Under the pieces are notes generated by a model, which worked only from the letters and a program-made list of their open reading frames with translations, did no database searches and had not been told where the DNA came from. Source: Mucilaginibacter gossypiicola (GTDB taxonomy: Bacteria > Bacteroidota > Bacteroidia > Sphingobacteriales > Sphingobacteriaceae). From it: a stretch of DNA of 64,000 nucleotides. The translations under genes and the position numbers were made by a program. The stretch's first letter is position 1, and the number at the start of each line of letters is the position of its first letter. Below, in pieces: positions 16,624 to 25,156 of this stretch. Location of the stretch: contig NZ_FOCL01000020.1 in NCBI RefSeq assembly GCF_900110105.1, positions 60,639 through 124,638 on the forward strand, given 5' to 3'.

Positions 16624-18621
16624 TTAATCAGCAAACTCGGCAACCAAATTGTTTACCGGGTCGTCCACCCGTTTGATATGGATGTTATTAACCGGTTTTA
16701 CAACCAGTGGGATCTTTTCAACGCGTGTTTCGCTGGTATCCAAACCAAAAGCTTTAGCTTCAGACTGGGCCAATTTTTTGATGGCAAAATAGCTGTTCAG
16801 GATAAAGCCTTCGGATACACTGAACAGGTTATTGTATGACAGGAATTTTTCCATGATTACAAACCTGAAATCGGCAGCCATTTTATATTGTTTTAATGAT
16901 GGATAATTGCTGGTGATATCAATTTCACCACGTTCAACCATATCCTCAACCACCTTGCGGAACAACACGTTTACCCGCGGCTGGATCCTGAAACCTAAAC
17001 GGAACTCTACGCGGATAACTTTGCCAGGCTCAATTTGATCAACGCTATACTCCATGGTGTAAGGCTCATCTGTACGTTCAATATGCACAAACCAATAGGT
17101 ATCAGCGCGTTTTGGCCGGCGGCTCATGATCGAATAGATAATCTTTTCTTCAATTTGCTTACTGTTATTGGCCTTAGTTAAATAAATAAGGTGAGTAGCG
17201 TATTTATTTACCGTAGTGTCGTTACTCAAGGCGCTAAGCAATGGTAGTTTCTCTTTAATATCGGTGAAATGAAGAAAGCGGTTGTTGATTTTACGAGCCT
17301 TAAACCAGGTGTACATGGTAAAGATTAATCCAACCTCAAAGCCTACAAAGAATAAACGTTTTAATATTTTAACTGCGTTAGCTACAAAAAAGGAAAATTC
17401 AACGGTTACAAACACGCATAGGATAATGGTAACTAACCATACCGGCCAGTGCTTTACATAGCGCATAAAGTAGTACATTAAAATGGTGGTGCTGAGCATG
17501 GCAATGGTAATGCTAAAGCCGTAAGCAGCGGTCATAGCGCTCGAAGTACGGAAGTACAGCGATACCAGGATACAGCCTATGCATAGCATCCAGTTAATGC
17601 TCGGGATATAGATTTGTCCGCGGATGTTTGACGGATATTTAATGGTGATCCGCGGCCAGAAGTTCATGCTTACCGCCTCGCTGATGAGCGTAAACGAACC
17701 GCTGATTAATGCTTGGCTGGCAATAATGGTAGCCATTGTGGCCAATGCAACTGCGGGTAGTAAGAATGCATGGGGAACAATTTCAAAGAAAGGGTTAACA
17801 CCGGTAAAATCTTTGCCTGGCGCTTGAGAAAGCACCCATGCGCCCTGCCCAAGATAGTTTAATATCAGGGTTGTTTTTACAAAAATCCAGCTTACCTGGA
17901 TGTTACGCCTGCCGCAGTGGCCTAAATCAGAGTATAAAGCTTCGGCGCCCGTTGTACATAAAAACACTGCACCAAGCAGCCAGAAACCTTTAGGGTGGTC
18001 CATTAGTAAACGGGCTCCATAGTATGGGTTAAGGGCTTTAAAAATAGATGGGAAGTGTGCAACCTGCATAGTGCCTAATACGCCTAACATGATAAACCAC
18101 ATCAACATCACCGGTCCGAATGCCGAGCCAACCACCTTTGTACCAAACTGCTGAAAAAAGAACAGCAATAAAATAATGGTAATTACAATAATGAGGATGA
18201 GGTTATTACCGGGGACTATCACCGTTGAAAATGCCGGTACTAAATTTAAGCCTTCAATGGCAGATGTTACGGAGATAGGTGGAGTGATGATACCATCGGC
18301 AAGTAAGGTACCTGCGCCTATAATGGCAGGGATAGCCAGCCATTTACCATAGCGCCTAACCAGTGCATATAGCGAAAAAATACCGCCTTCGCCTTTGTTA
18401 TCGGCCTGCAATGTAATAACAATGTACTTGAAAGTGGTTTGGAGGGTTAATGTCCAAAAGATACAGGAAATAGAGCCTAATACCAGCGCAGTATTTACTT
18501 TACCGCCTTCAACCAGTAAGGTTTGAAAAACGTAAAGGGGAGAAGTACCGATATCGCCAAAAATAATACCGAGGGTAACGATTAAACCTGCAAAAGTGAG
18601 TTGCTTAACGTGCGAATTCAT
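16624..18621 (-). CDS. kup: Potassium uptake protein Kup
   Basis: Low-affinity K+/H+ symporter of the inner membrane. The 665-residue protein has the N-terminal family signature F-G-D-I-G-T-S-P-L-Y-V (about 21-31), A-D-N-K-G-E-G-G-I-F-S-L-Y-A-L (about 73-87), about 12 transmembrane helices to about residue 440, and a C-terminal cytoplasmic domain of about 220 residues. Family length is normal. It is monocistronic with its own terminator and is divergent from the alkB-like gene. Confidence 0.95.
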   Translation of the reverse strand: MNSHVKQLTFAGLIVTLGIIFGDIGTSPLYVFQTLLVEGGKVNTALVLGSISCIFWTLTLQTTFKYIVITLQADNKGEGGIFSLYALVRRYGKWLAIPAIIGAGTLLADGIITPPISVTSAIEGLNLVPAFSTVIVPGNNLILIIVITIILLLFFFQQFGTKVVGSAFGPVMLMWFIMLGVLGTMQVAHFPSIFKALNPYYGARLLMDHPKGFWLLGAVFLCTTGAEALYSDLGHCGRRNIQVSWIFVKTTLILNYLGQGAWVLSQAPGKDFTGVNPFFEIVPHAFLLPAVALATMATIIASQALISGSFTLISEAVSMNFWPRITIKYPSNIRGQIYIPSINWMLCIGCILVSLYFRTSSAMTAAYGFSITIAMLSTTILMYYFMRYVKHWPVWLVTIILCVFVTVEFSFFVANAVKILKRLFFVGFEVGLIFTMYTWFKARKINNRFLHFTDIKEKLPLLSALSNDTTVNKYATHLIYLTKANNSKQIEEKIIYSIMSRRPKRADTYWFVHIERTDEPYTMEYSVDQIEPGKVIRVEFRLGFRIQPRVNVLFRKVVEDMVERGEIDITSNYPSLKQYKMAADFRFVIMEKFLSYNNLFSVSEGFILNSYFAIKKLAQSEAKAFGLDTSETRVEKIPLVVKPVNNIHIKRVDDPVNNLVAEFAD

Positions 18622-18818
18622 GAATTGTATAAATTATAGGGGAAAAAGAGGGGATGATAGCTACTGCGGAAATGGAATTTGTGGTCCATTTTATAAATAT
18701 TGCCGCTGCAGCGATAAACAATGTCATTTTAAATTGTATTTGTACTATGAATTCGCATGGCCAATAAGCATGCCAGTAGAAATTATTTCTATTTAGATAC
18801 TTGTTTTATAGGTGTTTA

Positions 18819-18884
18819 TCAAAATGAGAAGCATTTTCTCATTTTGAGGGAAAGCTATCAAAATGATAGGTTTTATCATTTTGA
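18819..18884. promoter_or_regulatory. Two tandem dyads with shared TCAAAATGA core
   Basis: Dyad 1: TCAAAATGAGAA (18819-18830), 5-base loop, TTCTCATTTTGA (18836-18847). Dyad 2: TCAAAATGATA (18858-18868), 5-base loop, TATCATTTTGA (18874-18884). The half-site TCAAAATGA occurs four times. They lie 50-115 bases before the alkB-like start in a divergent promoter region, as expected for a repressor operator. Confidence 0.6.
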
Positions 18885-18933
18885 GAACAATCCGGGAGTG
18901 GTGTTTTTAAAGTGATATTGCAGATATTTGAGT

Positions 18934-19542
18934 ATGGACCTATTCAATAATGATCAGTTTAACTTGTTTAGCGAATCGAAAAACTTGTTGCCTTTTGATG
19001 GCGAGGTGTTATTATACCCACACTTTTTTAAACAAGATGTATTTGAACAATTGGTGAATGAAGTTCCATGGAAACAGGATAAGATGAAGATTTATGGCAG
19101 GGAGATCAACTTTCCCCGGCTTACAGCCTGGTACGGTGAAAGCGATGAAGTGTATGTGTACTCAGGCGTAGTGAATGTTCCGGTTAAGTTTAGTCCGCTG
19201 CTTAGCAACATTAAGCAGGCGGCAGAGCGGCAATGCGGTCACCGGTTCAATACTGCTTTGCTCAACTACTATCGTGATGGTAACGATAGCATGGGCTGGC
19301 ACAGCGACGATGAAACCGAGCTTGGTGGTAACCCGGTTATTGCCTCAGTATCATTCGGTGTTTCGCGGATTTTTCAGTTTAAACATAAGCGCGAAAAAAA
19401 CGCGAAAGTTTCTGTCAACCTCAATAATGGCGATCTGCTGATCATGGAGGGGCAAACGCAGCATCACTGGCTTCACCAGGTGCCCAAAACAAGTAAGATG
19501 CAGGGGGCGAGGATCAATATTACGTTTAGGTATATAGGGTAG
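18934..19542 (+). CDS. AlkB-like 2-oxoglutarate/Fe(II) dioxygenase
   Basis: Probable oxidative demethylase repairing alkylated DNA or RNA bases. The 202-residue protein fits the AlkB family: N-Y-Y-R-D-G-N-D-S-M-G-W-H-S-D-D (111-126) with metal ligands His123 and Asp125, third ligand probably His181 in H-H-W-L-H-Q-V-P, and Arg193/Arg199 in A-R-I-N-I-T-F-R for 2-oxoglutarate. Start chosen at ATG 18934; the TTG two codons earlier overlaps a near-consensus -7 box (GATATTTG). Tandem dyads upstream suggest regulated, possibly damage-inducible, expression (inference). Confidence 0.9.
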   Translation: MDLFNNDQFNLFSESKNLLPFDGEVLLYPHFFKQDVFEQLVNEVPWKQDKMKIYGREINFPRLTAWYGESDEVYVYSGVVNVPVKFSPLLSNIKQAAERQCGHRFNTALLNYYRDGNDSMGWHSDDETELGGNPVIASVSFGVSRIFQFKHKREKNAKVSVNLNNGDLLIMEGQTQHHWLHQVPKTSKMQGARINITFRYIG

Positions 19543-19673
19543 ATTGTTTTGTATTTACTGTGGGTGATTTGTGATCGGAGAGATGCGATTGTGCGTTTAT
19601 ACTCGTGCCGTTGTGGGCGTTGTTACAGCAAGTTTTTGGAAGATGAAATCATCTCAACTTTTAAATAAAAAAT

Positions 19674-19786
19674 GTCATTGCGAGCGTAGCGCGGCAATCT
19701 CGTAGCCAATGCATATCCGCCTTGTATAGCAACGGGATTGCCACGTCGCGCCAAGTGCTTTTGCCCGTGCTGCTCCTCGCAATGAC
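19674..19786. repeat. GTCATTGCGAG palindrome family, copy C (long)
   Basis: Ends match the family (GTCATTGCGAG...CTCGCAATGAC), and the internal arms carry GGCAATCTCG and CGGGATTGCCACG. At 113 bases it is about 30 longer than the other copies, with an extra segment in the right arm. Confidence 0.8.
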
Positions 19787-20022
19787 ATAGCTTTTTTAAC
19801 CAGCTTTTTCAACCTATCTCCATCTTTCCAACACGTATGGAGACAACACCAGCAACGGCGAAAAGTTACGCTATCGCTAAATTTCAATCGGTAGATATTC
19901 ATTGCCGTCGGTTTTAACCGACGGTCAAAGGCAGGCCACGTAGGGCTTTGGCCAAAATCCACACAAGTGGTTTTGCAACATCCCCAACAAACTGCTATCT
20001 TACATTAACATTTGCTGACCTT
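19787..20022. other. Gene-free spacer before the amidohydrolase
   Basis: No gene. A perfect dyad CCGTCGGTT-TT-AACCGACGG lies at 19905-19924 without a T-tail. AAGTTACGCTATCGCTAAA resembles GGGTTACGCTACGCTAAAC near 4080, another shared fragment between spacers. Confidence 0.5.
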
Positions 20023-22005
20023 ATGAAAAGACCTTTATTATTATTATTTGCCGCTGTTGCGGCCTTGATGACCAATGCCCGGGCCCAAACCGACTTACCT
20101 GTTGATAGCGGAACTTTCTTTCTTCACAAGTTTGAACAACATATTGGTAAGGAGACTTACTATGTGCACAAGTATAAAGATGCCGTTCATTATAATATCG
20201 ATTTTAAATTTGTTGATCGTGGTTCAGCTGTGCCGCTTACTGCCGAACTAAAGGTTAACCCTGTGGCCGATCCGCTGGAATTGACCATAAAAGGCAATAC
20301 CTCAAGATTTTCGACCATTGACGATAAAATGACCATTCGCGGAGGGGAAGCGTCAATCAGGGTCAATGATTCGTCGTATACACAAAAAGTACTGCCACTC
20401 AGCTTCCCGGTAGCCGGCTATTCTCCGGGTGCGGTGCAACAGGTGCTCATCCAATATTGGAATAAGCACAAACAGCCCGAAAGTATCCATACGCTGCCGT
20501 TCGGGGCCGTACAGATCAAAAGATCAGGCACTGATCAGCTTACTTTCAATGGTACGCCGCTTACTTTAAACCGGCTTACCATTAGCGGCCTGGTTTGGGG
20601 CAATGAACTGGTTTGGACAGATAATAATGGTAAGCTCATTTGCCTCATCACCAATGATGCCGAAGGCGATAAACTGGAAATGATGCGCGTGCCTTATGAG
20701 GCCTTATTACCGCAGCTCATCAGTAAGGCCGCAACTTATGGCATGGAGCTATTTGCCAAAGCAACTGCGCCAACGGGTAAAGTTGATAAGATAATAGCTA
20801 TTACCGGCGGAAACCTGGTTGATGTAAATACAGGTATAATTACACCAGATGCTGTTGTGTTGATAGAAAATGGCATTATCAAACAAACAGGCAAAGTTGG
20901 CGAGGTTAAAATACCGGCGGGAGCTAAGATTATTGATGCTAAGGGAAAATCAATTTTACCTGGCCTGTGGGATATGCACGCACACTTTGAACAAGCAGAA
21001 TGGGGGCCGGCCTATCTTGCGGCAGGCGTAACCACCGTGCGCGATTGCGGCAATGAATTCGGTTACATCAATGCTATAAAAGCGGCAATTGATGGGGGCA
21101 AAGGCGTTGGCCCTAATATTATTAAAGCCGGTATCATTGACGGTAAAGGGCCGTATGCATTGGGCATCATCCAGGCCGATACAAAGGAAGAGGCAATTAA
21201 GGCGGTTGACCGTTATAAAGAAAACGGCTTTCAGCAAATCAAGATCTACAGCTCGGTAAAGCCTGCCATAGTTAAAGCTATTTGCGACGAGGCGCACCGC
21301 TTGGGTTTAACCGTAACAGGCCATATCCCCAACGGGATGACCCTGCAACAGGGAGTGGATTCGGGGATGAATATGGTTAACCATGTTCAGTACGTGTATT
21401 CCATCATGAAACGGGATAAGGACAGGGCGATTATTTTTGATGATTCTGTAAGTATAGCAGCCGTTAAGTTTATAAAAGATCATAACGTGGTTATTGACCC
21501 TACTGTTGGTGTTTTTGAACTTGCCCTGCGCAACGTTAAAGATGATATAACCAAACTTGAACCTAATTATTACAACCTGCCGCTGCCGCTTCAGTCCTTG
21601 TTCAAAAATATGGGTGAAGAGCCGGCACAGGCAGCCAAGCTTAAGCCCTTGTATGAAAGTATGAAGAAAACGGTGAAGGTATTGTATGATGCAGGGATCC
21701 CCATAGTTGCGGGGACTGATATGGGGTTTCCCGGTTATAGTCTTGACAGGGAGTTGGAGCTTTATGTAGAAGCTGGTCTCACTCCGGCACAGGCTATCAA
21801 AACAGCAACGATAACACCTGCTACTGTAATGAGCCTTAATAAAACAACAGGTTCAATTGAAGTGGGTAAACAAGCCGATATTGTTATTATCGATGGTGAT
21901 CCGCTGAAGAATATCAGCGATATCAGGAAAGTATCAGGAGTAATAAAGCAAGGCAGGATCTATGATCCGGTTGAGCTGCACCGGATGGTTGGGTTTAAAA
22001 ATTAA
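20023..22005 (+). CDS. Exported amidohydrolase-superfamily protein
   Basis: A 660-residue protein with a signal peptide (1-22, ending A-R-A-Q). About 240 residues of beta-rich N-terminal sequence of unknown type precede an amidohydrolase (PF01979-like) domain, with metal-binding H319-A-H321 in W-D-M-H-A-H-F, G-H-I-P near 440 and G-T-D-M-G-F-P near 568. The C-terminal T-G-S-I-E-V-G-K-Q-A-D-I-V-I-I-D-G-D-P-L block is typical of the imidazolonepropionase/prolidase-like branch. Substrate unknown; a peptide or cyclic amide is plausible. Start set at ATG 20023 by the signal peptide. Confidence 0.88.
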   Translation: MKRPLLLLFAAVAALMTNARAQTDLPVDSGTFFLHKFEQHIGKETYYVHKYKDAVHYNIDFKFVDRGSAVPLTAELKVNPVADPLELTIKGNTSRFSTIDDKMTIRGGEASIRVNDSSYTQKVLPLSFPVAGYSPGAVQQVLIQYWNKHKQPESIHTLPFGAVQIKRSGTDQLTFNGTPLTLNRLTISGLVWGNELVWTDNNGKLICLITNDAEGDKLEMMRVPYEALLPQLISKAATYGMELFAKATAPTGKVDKIIAITGGNLVDVNTGIITPDAVVLIENGIIKQTGKVGEVKIPAGAKIIDAKGKSILPGLWDMHAHFEQAEWGPAYLAAGVTTVRDCGNEFGYINAIKAAIDGGKGVGPNIIKAGIIDGKGPYALGIIQADTKEEAIKAVDRYKENGFQQIKIYSSVKPAIVKAICDEAHRLGLTVTGHIPNGMTLQQGVDSGMNMVNHVQYVYSIMKRDKDRAIIFDDSVSIAAVKFIKDHNVVIDPTVGVFELALRNVKDDITKLEPNYYNLPLPLQSLFKNMGEEPAQAAKLKPLYESMKKTVKVLYDAGIPIVAGTDMGFPGYSLDRELELYVEAGLTPAQAIKTATITPATVMSLNKTTGSIEVGKQADIVIIDGDPLKNISDIRKVSGVIKQGRIYDPVELHRMVGFKN

Positions 22006-22008
22006 GCT

Positions 22009-22112
22009 ATTAGTTGTTGAATTGATTGGATGAATAGTTGGTTTTCAGTAATTACCGCGCATTTAATTGGCTATTCACCCAATCGGCAGAACAAAAAACA
22101 AACTACTAATTA
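22009..22112. repeat. Word-type imperfect hairpin after the amidohydrolase gene
   Basis: The left part TTAGTTGTTGAATTGATTGG...ATGAATAG is mirrored by CTATTCACCCAATC...AACTACTAA on the right. It is the same style as the hairpins at 26801 and 54161 but with its own word. Confidence 0.55.
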
Positions 22113-22150
22113 ATGACAATTGGATGTAGCCATAGTTAATTTAAAAATGA

Positions 22151-22158
22151 TACCTTTG
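22151..22158 (+). promoter_or_regulatory. -7 box (TACCTTTG) for the purF-type gene
   Basis: Exact TAnnTTTG match 17 bases before the ATG. Confidence 0.5.
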
Positions 22159-22175
22159 CAGCCTCATTCCGAATC

Positions 22176-24083
22176 ATGAGCGATCAGATTAAACATGAAT
22201 GCGGTGTGGCATTTATCCGCTTACTAAAGCCACTATCTTATTATCAGAAAAAGTACGGAACTGCACTGTACGGCCTGAACAAACTTTACCTTTTAATGGA
22301 AAAACAGCACAACCGCGGCCAGGATGGCGCAGGTGTTGCTACCATTAAACTGGATATTGAACCGGGCAAAAGGTATATCAGCCGTCACCGCTCAATGGCT
22401 TCAAATGCTGTTGCTGATATTTTTGAATACATCCAAAAGAAATTTGCGGAAATTCAGAAAGAAACTCCCGAAAAGCTGGCCGATGCCGAATGGCTTAAAG
22501 AACACGTTAGTTTTACCGGCGAGGTTTTGTTAGGGCACCTGCGTTATGGTACCCATGGCAAAAACAGCATTGAAAGCTGCCACCCTTTTTTAAGGCAAAA
22601 TAACTGGATGACCCGTAACCTGGTTATTGCAGGTAATTTTAACATGACCAATGTTGATGAGTTACTGCAACAACTATATGCTTTGGGCCAGCATCCGAAA
22701 GAAAAAGCCGATACGGTTACCGTGCTCGAAAAAATAGGGCACTTTATTGATACCGAAAACCAGGGCTTGTTTGATCAGTACAAACGCGAAGGATTGGACG
22801 ATAACAGGGAGATCAGTAAGCTTATAGCTAATGATATGGATGTTGCCAAAATCCTGCGTAAATCTGCCAAAAACTGGGATGGTGGTTATACCATTGCCGG
22901 CATCCTTGGGCATGGCGACGCCTTTGTAATGCGCGACCCTGCTGGCATTCGCCCGGCTTATTATTATTATAATGATGAGATCGTTGTTGCTGCTTCTGAG
23001 CGCCCGGCTATCCAAACTGCCTTTAACATACCGATGGAACAGATCAGGGAAATTCGCCCGGGTCATGCTTTGATCGTTAAAAAGAACGGTAAGATAACCG
23101 AAGATATGTTTAGCGAGCCGCAGGAAAGAAAAGCTTGCTCGTTTGAGCGGATTTACTTTTCACGCGGCAGCGATGCGGCCATTTACCGTGAGCGTAAACA
23201 ATTAGGTCGCCTGCTTTGTCCGCAAATATTGGATTTTGTTGATCACGATATCAAAAACACTGTTTTCTCGTACATACCTAACACCGCCGAAGTTGCTTTT
23301 TACGGCATGGTTGAAGGTATGCACAAGTACGTGAAAAAATATCAGCACGAGGAATTAGTGAAGCTTGGAGCCGATATTACCGAAGAGAAGGTTGCCGAAA
23401 TACTTCAGGTTGCGCCGCGTGTTGAAAAGATCGCTATTAAAGACGTTAAGCTGCGTACCTTTATTACCCAGGACGCGGATCGTAGCGAAATGGTGGCGCA
23501 CGTTTATGATACTACTTACGGATTGATCAAAAAAGGCACTGATACCTTAGTGGTATTGGATGACTCAATTGTTCGCGGTACTACATTGAAACAAAGTATC
23601 CTGAAAATTTTGGACAGGCTTGGCCCTAAAAAGGTTGTTGTAGTTTCATCGGCTCCGCAGATCCGTTATCCGGATTGCTACGGTATCGATATGTCGCGTA
23701 TGGGTGAGTTTGTTGCTTTTGAAGCAGCAATCAGCCTGTTGAAGGAAATGGACAGGGAAGATGTGATACTGGATGTTTACCAAAAATGTAAGGACAGCCA
23801 GAAATTACCTAAGGAGGACGTTCAAAACTACGTGAAAGAGATTTATGCTATGTTCACCGATCAGCAGATTTCTGACCGCATTGCAAAGATCATCACTCCT
23901 AAAAATGTAAACTGCGAAGTACAGGTAATTTATCAAACTTTAGATAACCTGCACATAGCTTGTCCTGATAATCTTGGCGACTGGTATTTCAGCGGCGACT
24001 ACCCAACTCCAGGTGGTAATAAGGTTGTTAACCGCGCCTTTGTTAACTGGATGGAAGGTAAAAACCAAAGAGCTTACATGTAA
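22176..24083 (+). CDS. purF: Amidophosphoribosyltransferase-type enzyme, long form
   Basis: First step of purine synthesis: PRPP plus glutamine to phosphoribosylamine. The class II glutaminase nucleophile is Cys9 in H-E-C-G-V-A-F, so an 8-residue leader must be cleaved as in B. subtilis-type PurF. N-R-G-Q-D-G-A-G (about 47-54) and the PRPP loop V-L-D-D-S-I-V-R-G-T-T (about 459-469) are intact, and an iron-sulphur-type Cys pattern is not obvious. At 635 residues it is about 130 longer than typical PurF, with extra sequence around 60-105 and 375-425. It could be a paralogue with a related role. Confidence 0.82.
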   Translation: MSDQIKHECGVAFIRLLKPLSYYQKKYGTALYGLNKLYLLMEKQHNRGQDGAGVATIKLDIEPGKRYISRHRSMASNAVADIFEYIQKKFAEIQKETPEKLADAEWLKEHVSFTGEVLLGHLRYGTHGKNSIESCHPFLRQNNWMTRNLVIAGNFNMTNVDELLQQLYALGQHPKEKADTVTVLEKIGHFIDTENQGLFDQYKREGLDDNREISKLIANDMDVAKILRKSAKNWDGGYTIAGILGHGDAFVMRDPAGIRPAYYYYNDEIVVAASERPAIQTAFNIPMEQIREIRPGHALIVKKNGKITEDMFSEPQERKACSFERIYFSRGSDAAIYRERKQLGRLLCPQILDFVDHDIKNTVFSYIPNTAEVAFYGMVEGMHKYVKKYQHEELVKLGADITEEKVAEILQVAPRVEKIAIKDVKLRTFITQDADRSEMVAHVYDTTYGLIKKGTDTLVVLDDSIVRGTTLKQSILKILDRLGPKKVVVVSSAPQIRYPDCYGIDMSRMGEFVAFEAAISLLKEMDREDVILDVYQKCKDSQKLPKEDVQNYVKEIYAMFTDQQISDRIAKIITPKNVNCEVQVIYQTLDNLHIACPDNLGDWYFSGDYPTPGGNKVVNRAFVNWMEGKNQRAYM

Positions 24084-24119
24084 AGCCCCTAACCCCCTAA
24101 AGGGGGAATGATAATATAT

Positions 24120-24147
24120 AAGGCGATGATTTTTCATCGCCTTTTTT
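24120..24147 (+). terminator. Intrinsic terminator after purF
   Basis: AAGGCGATGA-TTTT-TCATCGCCTT, ten-base stem, then TTTT. Preceded by the small palindrome CCCCTAACCCCCTAAAGGGG (24087-24106). Confidence 0.88.
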
Positions 24148-24174
24148 GTTTTTAAATAATTTAATATCTAAGGG

Positions 24175-24256
24175 CGTCATTGCGAGGTATGAAGCAATCC
24201 CCTATTAGCAGATCCGCCCTGTAAAGTCGGGGATTGCTTCATACCTCGCAATGACG
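24175..24256. repeat. GTCATTGCGAG palindrome family, copy D (perfect)
   Basis: Two perfect 28-base arms (24175-24202 and 24229-24256), beginning CGTCATTGCGAGGTATGAAG, around a 26-base loop. It lies between the convergent purF and LysE-type genes. The perfect arms indicate a recent insertion or strong conservation. Confidence 0.92.
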
Positions 24257-24332
24257 ATGCGGAGAAGTTTTTTCTTCTAAAAAAAATCAAGTATTAAGCA
24301 GGGATTCGATCTTATTTACGACAGCTGAATTA

Positions 24333-24989
24333 TTATGACCCTGCCGGAGCGGCAAATAAAAAATGAGTAACCAGCTTATCAATCAACACCAATGAAGCGA
24401 TAATAAGCGCAATCCCGGCAACCTCATTTAAACGGTGAATAAATTTAACCGAAATACGTGCCCTGAGTTTATTGGCGTAGAAAGCTTTAAGGGTGTCCAT
24501 ACCAAACTGGATGATCAATATGGTTAAAAACATAACGGCTATATGAAAGGACCTGTGGGGGGTACCTACCAGGAATGTTGTACTGGCTGCGCCGATTACC
24601 ACTGTCCAGTGGAAGAGGAGGGTAGGGTTGAAAATGCACATCAGGAAACCTTTAAGTACGTAACCAAAGCGGTCGGCACTTGAAGGTACTTTATTTTCGT
24701 AGTTGATCTCACTTTTCTTGAACATGTAGTACAGCCCAAGTGCAAATAATATAGCACTGCCAACAACACCGGCTATAACTTTGGTATGGTCAGATACATC
24801 GATATATTGTGAGCCGAACAGGATTGCGCCTACAAAAACCACATCGCTGCACACCACGCCAAGGGCAAGCGAAACACCGGCATGAAATCCTTTTTCGATA
24901 CTGGTTTTAATGAGCGCAAAAAAAACCGGGCCGGTAATAAATGTAAGTACTAATCCAAACCCGATACCCGAAACAATGGCTTTTATCAT
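24333..24989 (-). CDS. LysE/RhtB family exporter
   Basis: A 218-residue membrane protein with about six helices and the family start G-F-G-L-V-L-T-F-I-T-G-P-V-F-F-A-L-I (about 9-26), placing the conserved G-P-V-F-F in helix 1. LysE-type proteins export amino acids or related small molecules; the substrate cannot be told from sequence. Start chosen at ATG 24989 (M-I-K-A-I-V), because the upstream 14 residues are not family-like. Confidence 0.85.
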   Translation of the reverse strand: MIKAIVSGIGFGLVLTFITGPVFFALIKTSIEKGFHAGVSLALGVVCSDVVFVGAILFGSQYIDVSDHTKVIAGVVGSAILFALGLYYMFKKSEINYENKVPSSADRFGYVLKGFLMCIFNPTLLFHWTVVIGAASTTFLVGTPHRSFHIAVMFLTILIIQFGMDTLKAFYANKLRARISVKFIHRLNEVAGIALIIASLVLIDKLVTHFLFAAPAGS

Positions 24990-25156
24990 TAAGTTAAGCT
25001 TTGTTCTTTTTTGAACATTGCGAATATGCAATTTTATCTCATAAACAACGAAAGTTAAAATTGTGATTTAAATTATTTAAAAAAGAGACGAGAGTTTTAC
25101 CAAAATTGAATTATGTTTAGAGATTCAAAAATCAAATCAGTACAACCTACTTTAAA

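Noticed and set aside
24087..24106. CCCCTAACCCCCTAAAGGGG after purF as the main terminator
   Set aside because: It has no T-tail; the hairpin at 24120-24147 is the better terminator.
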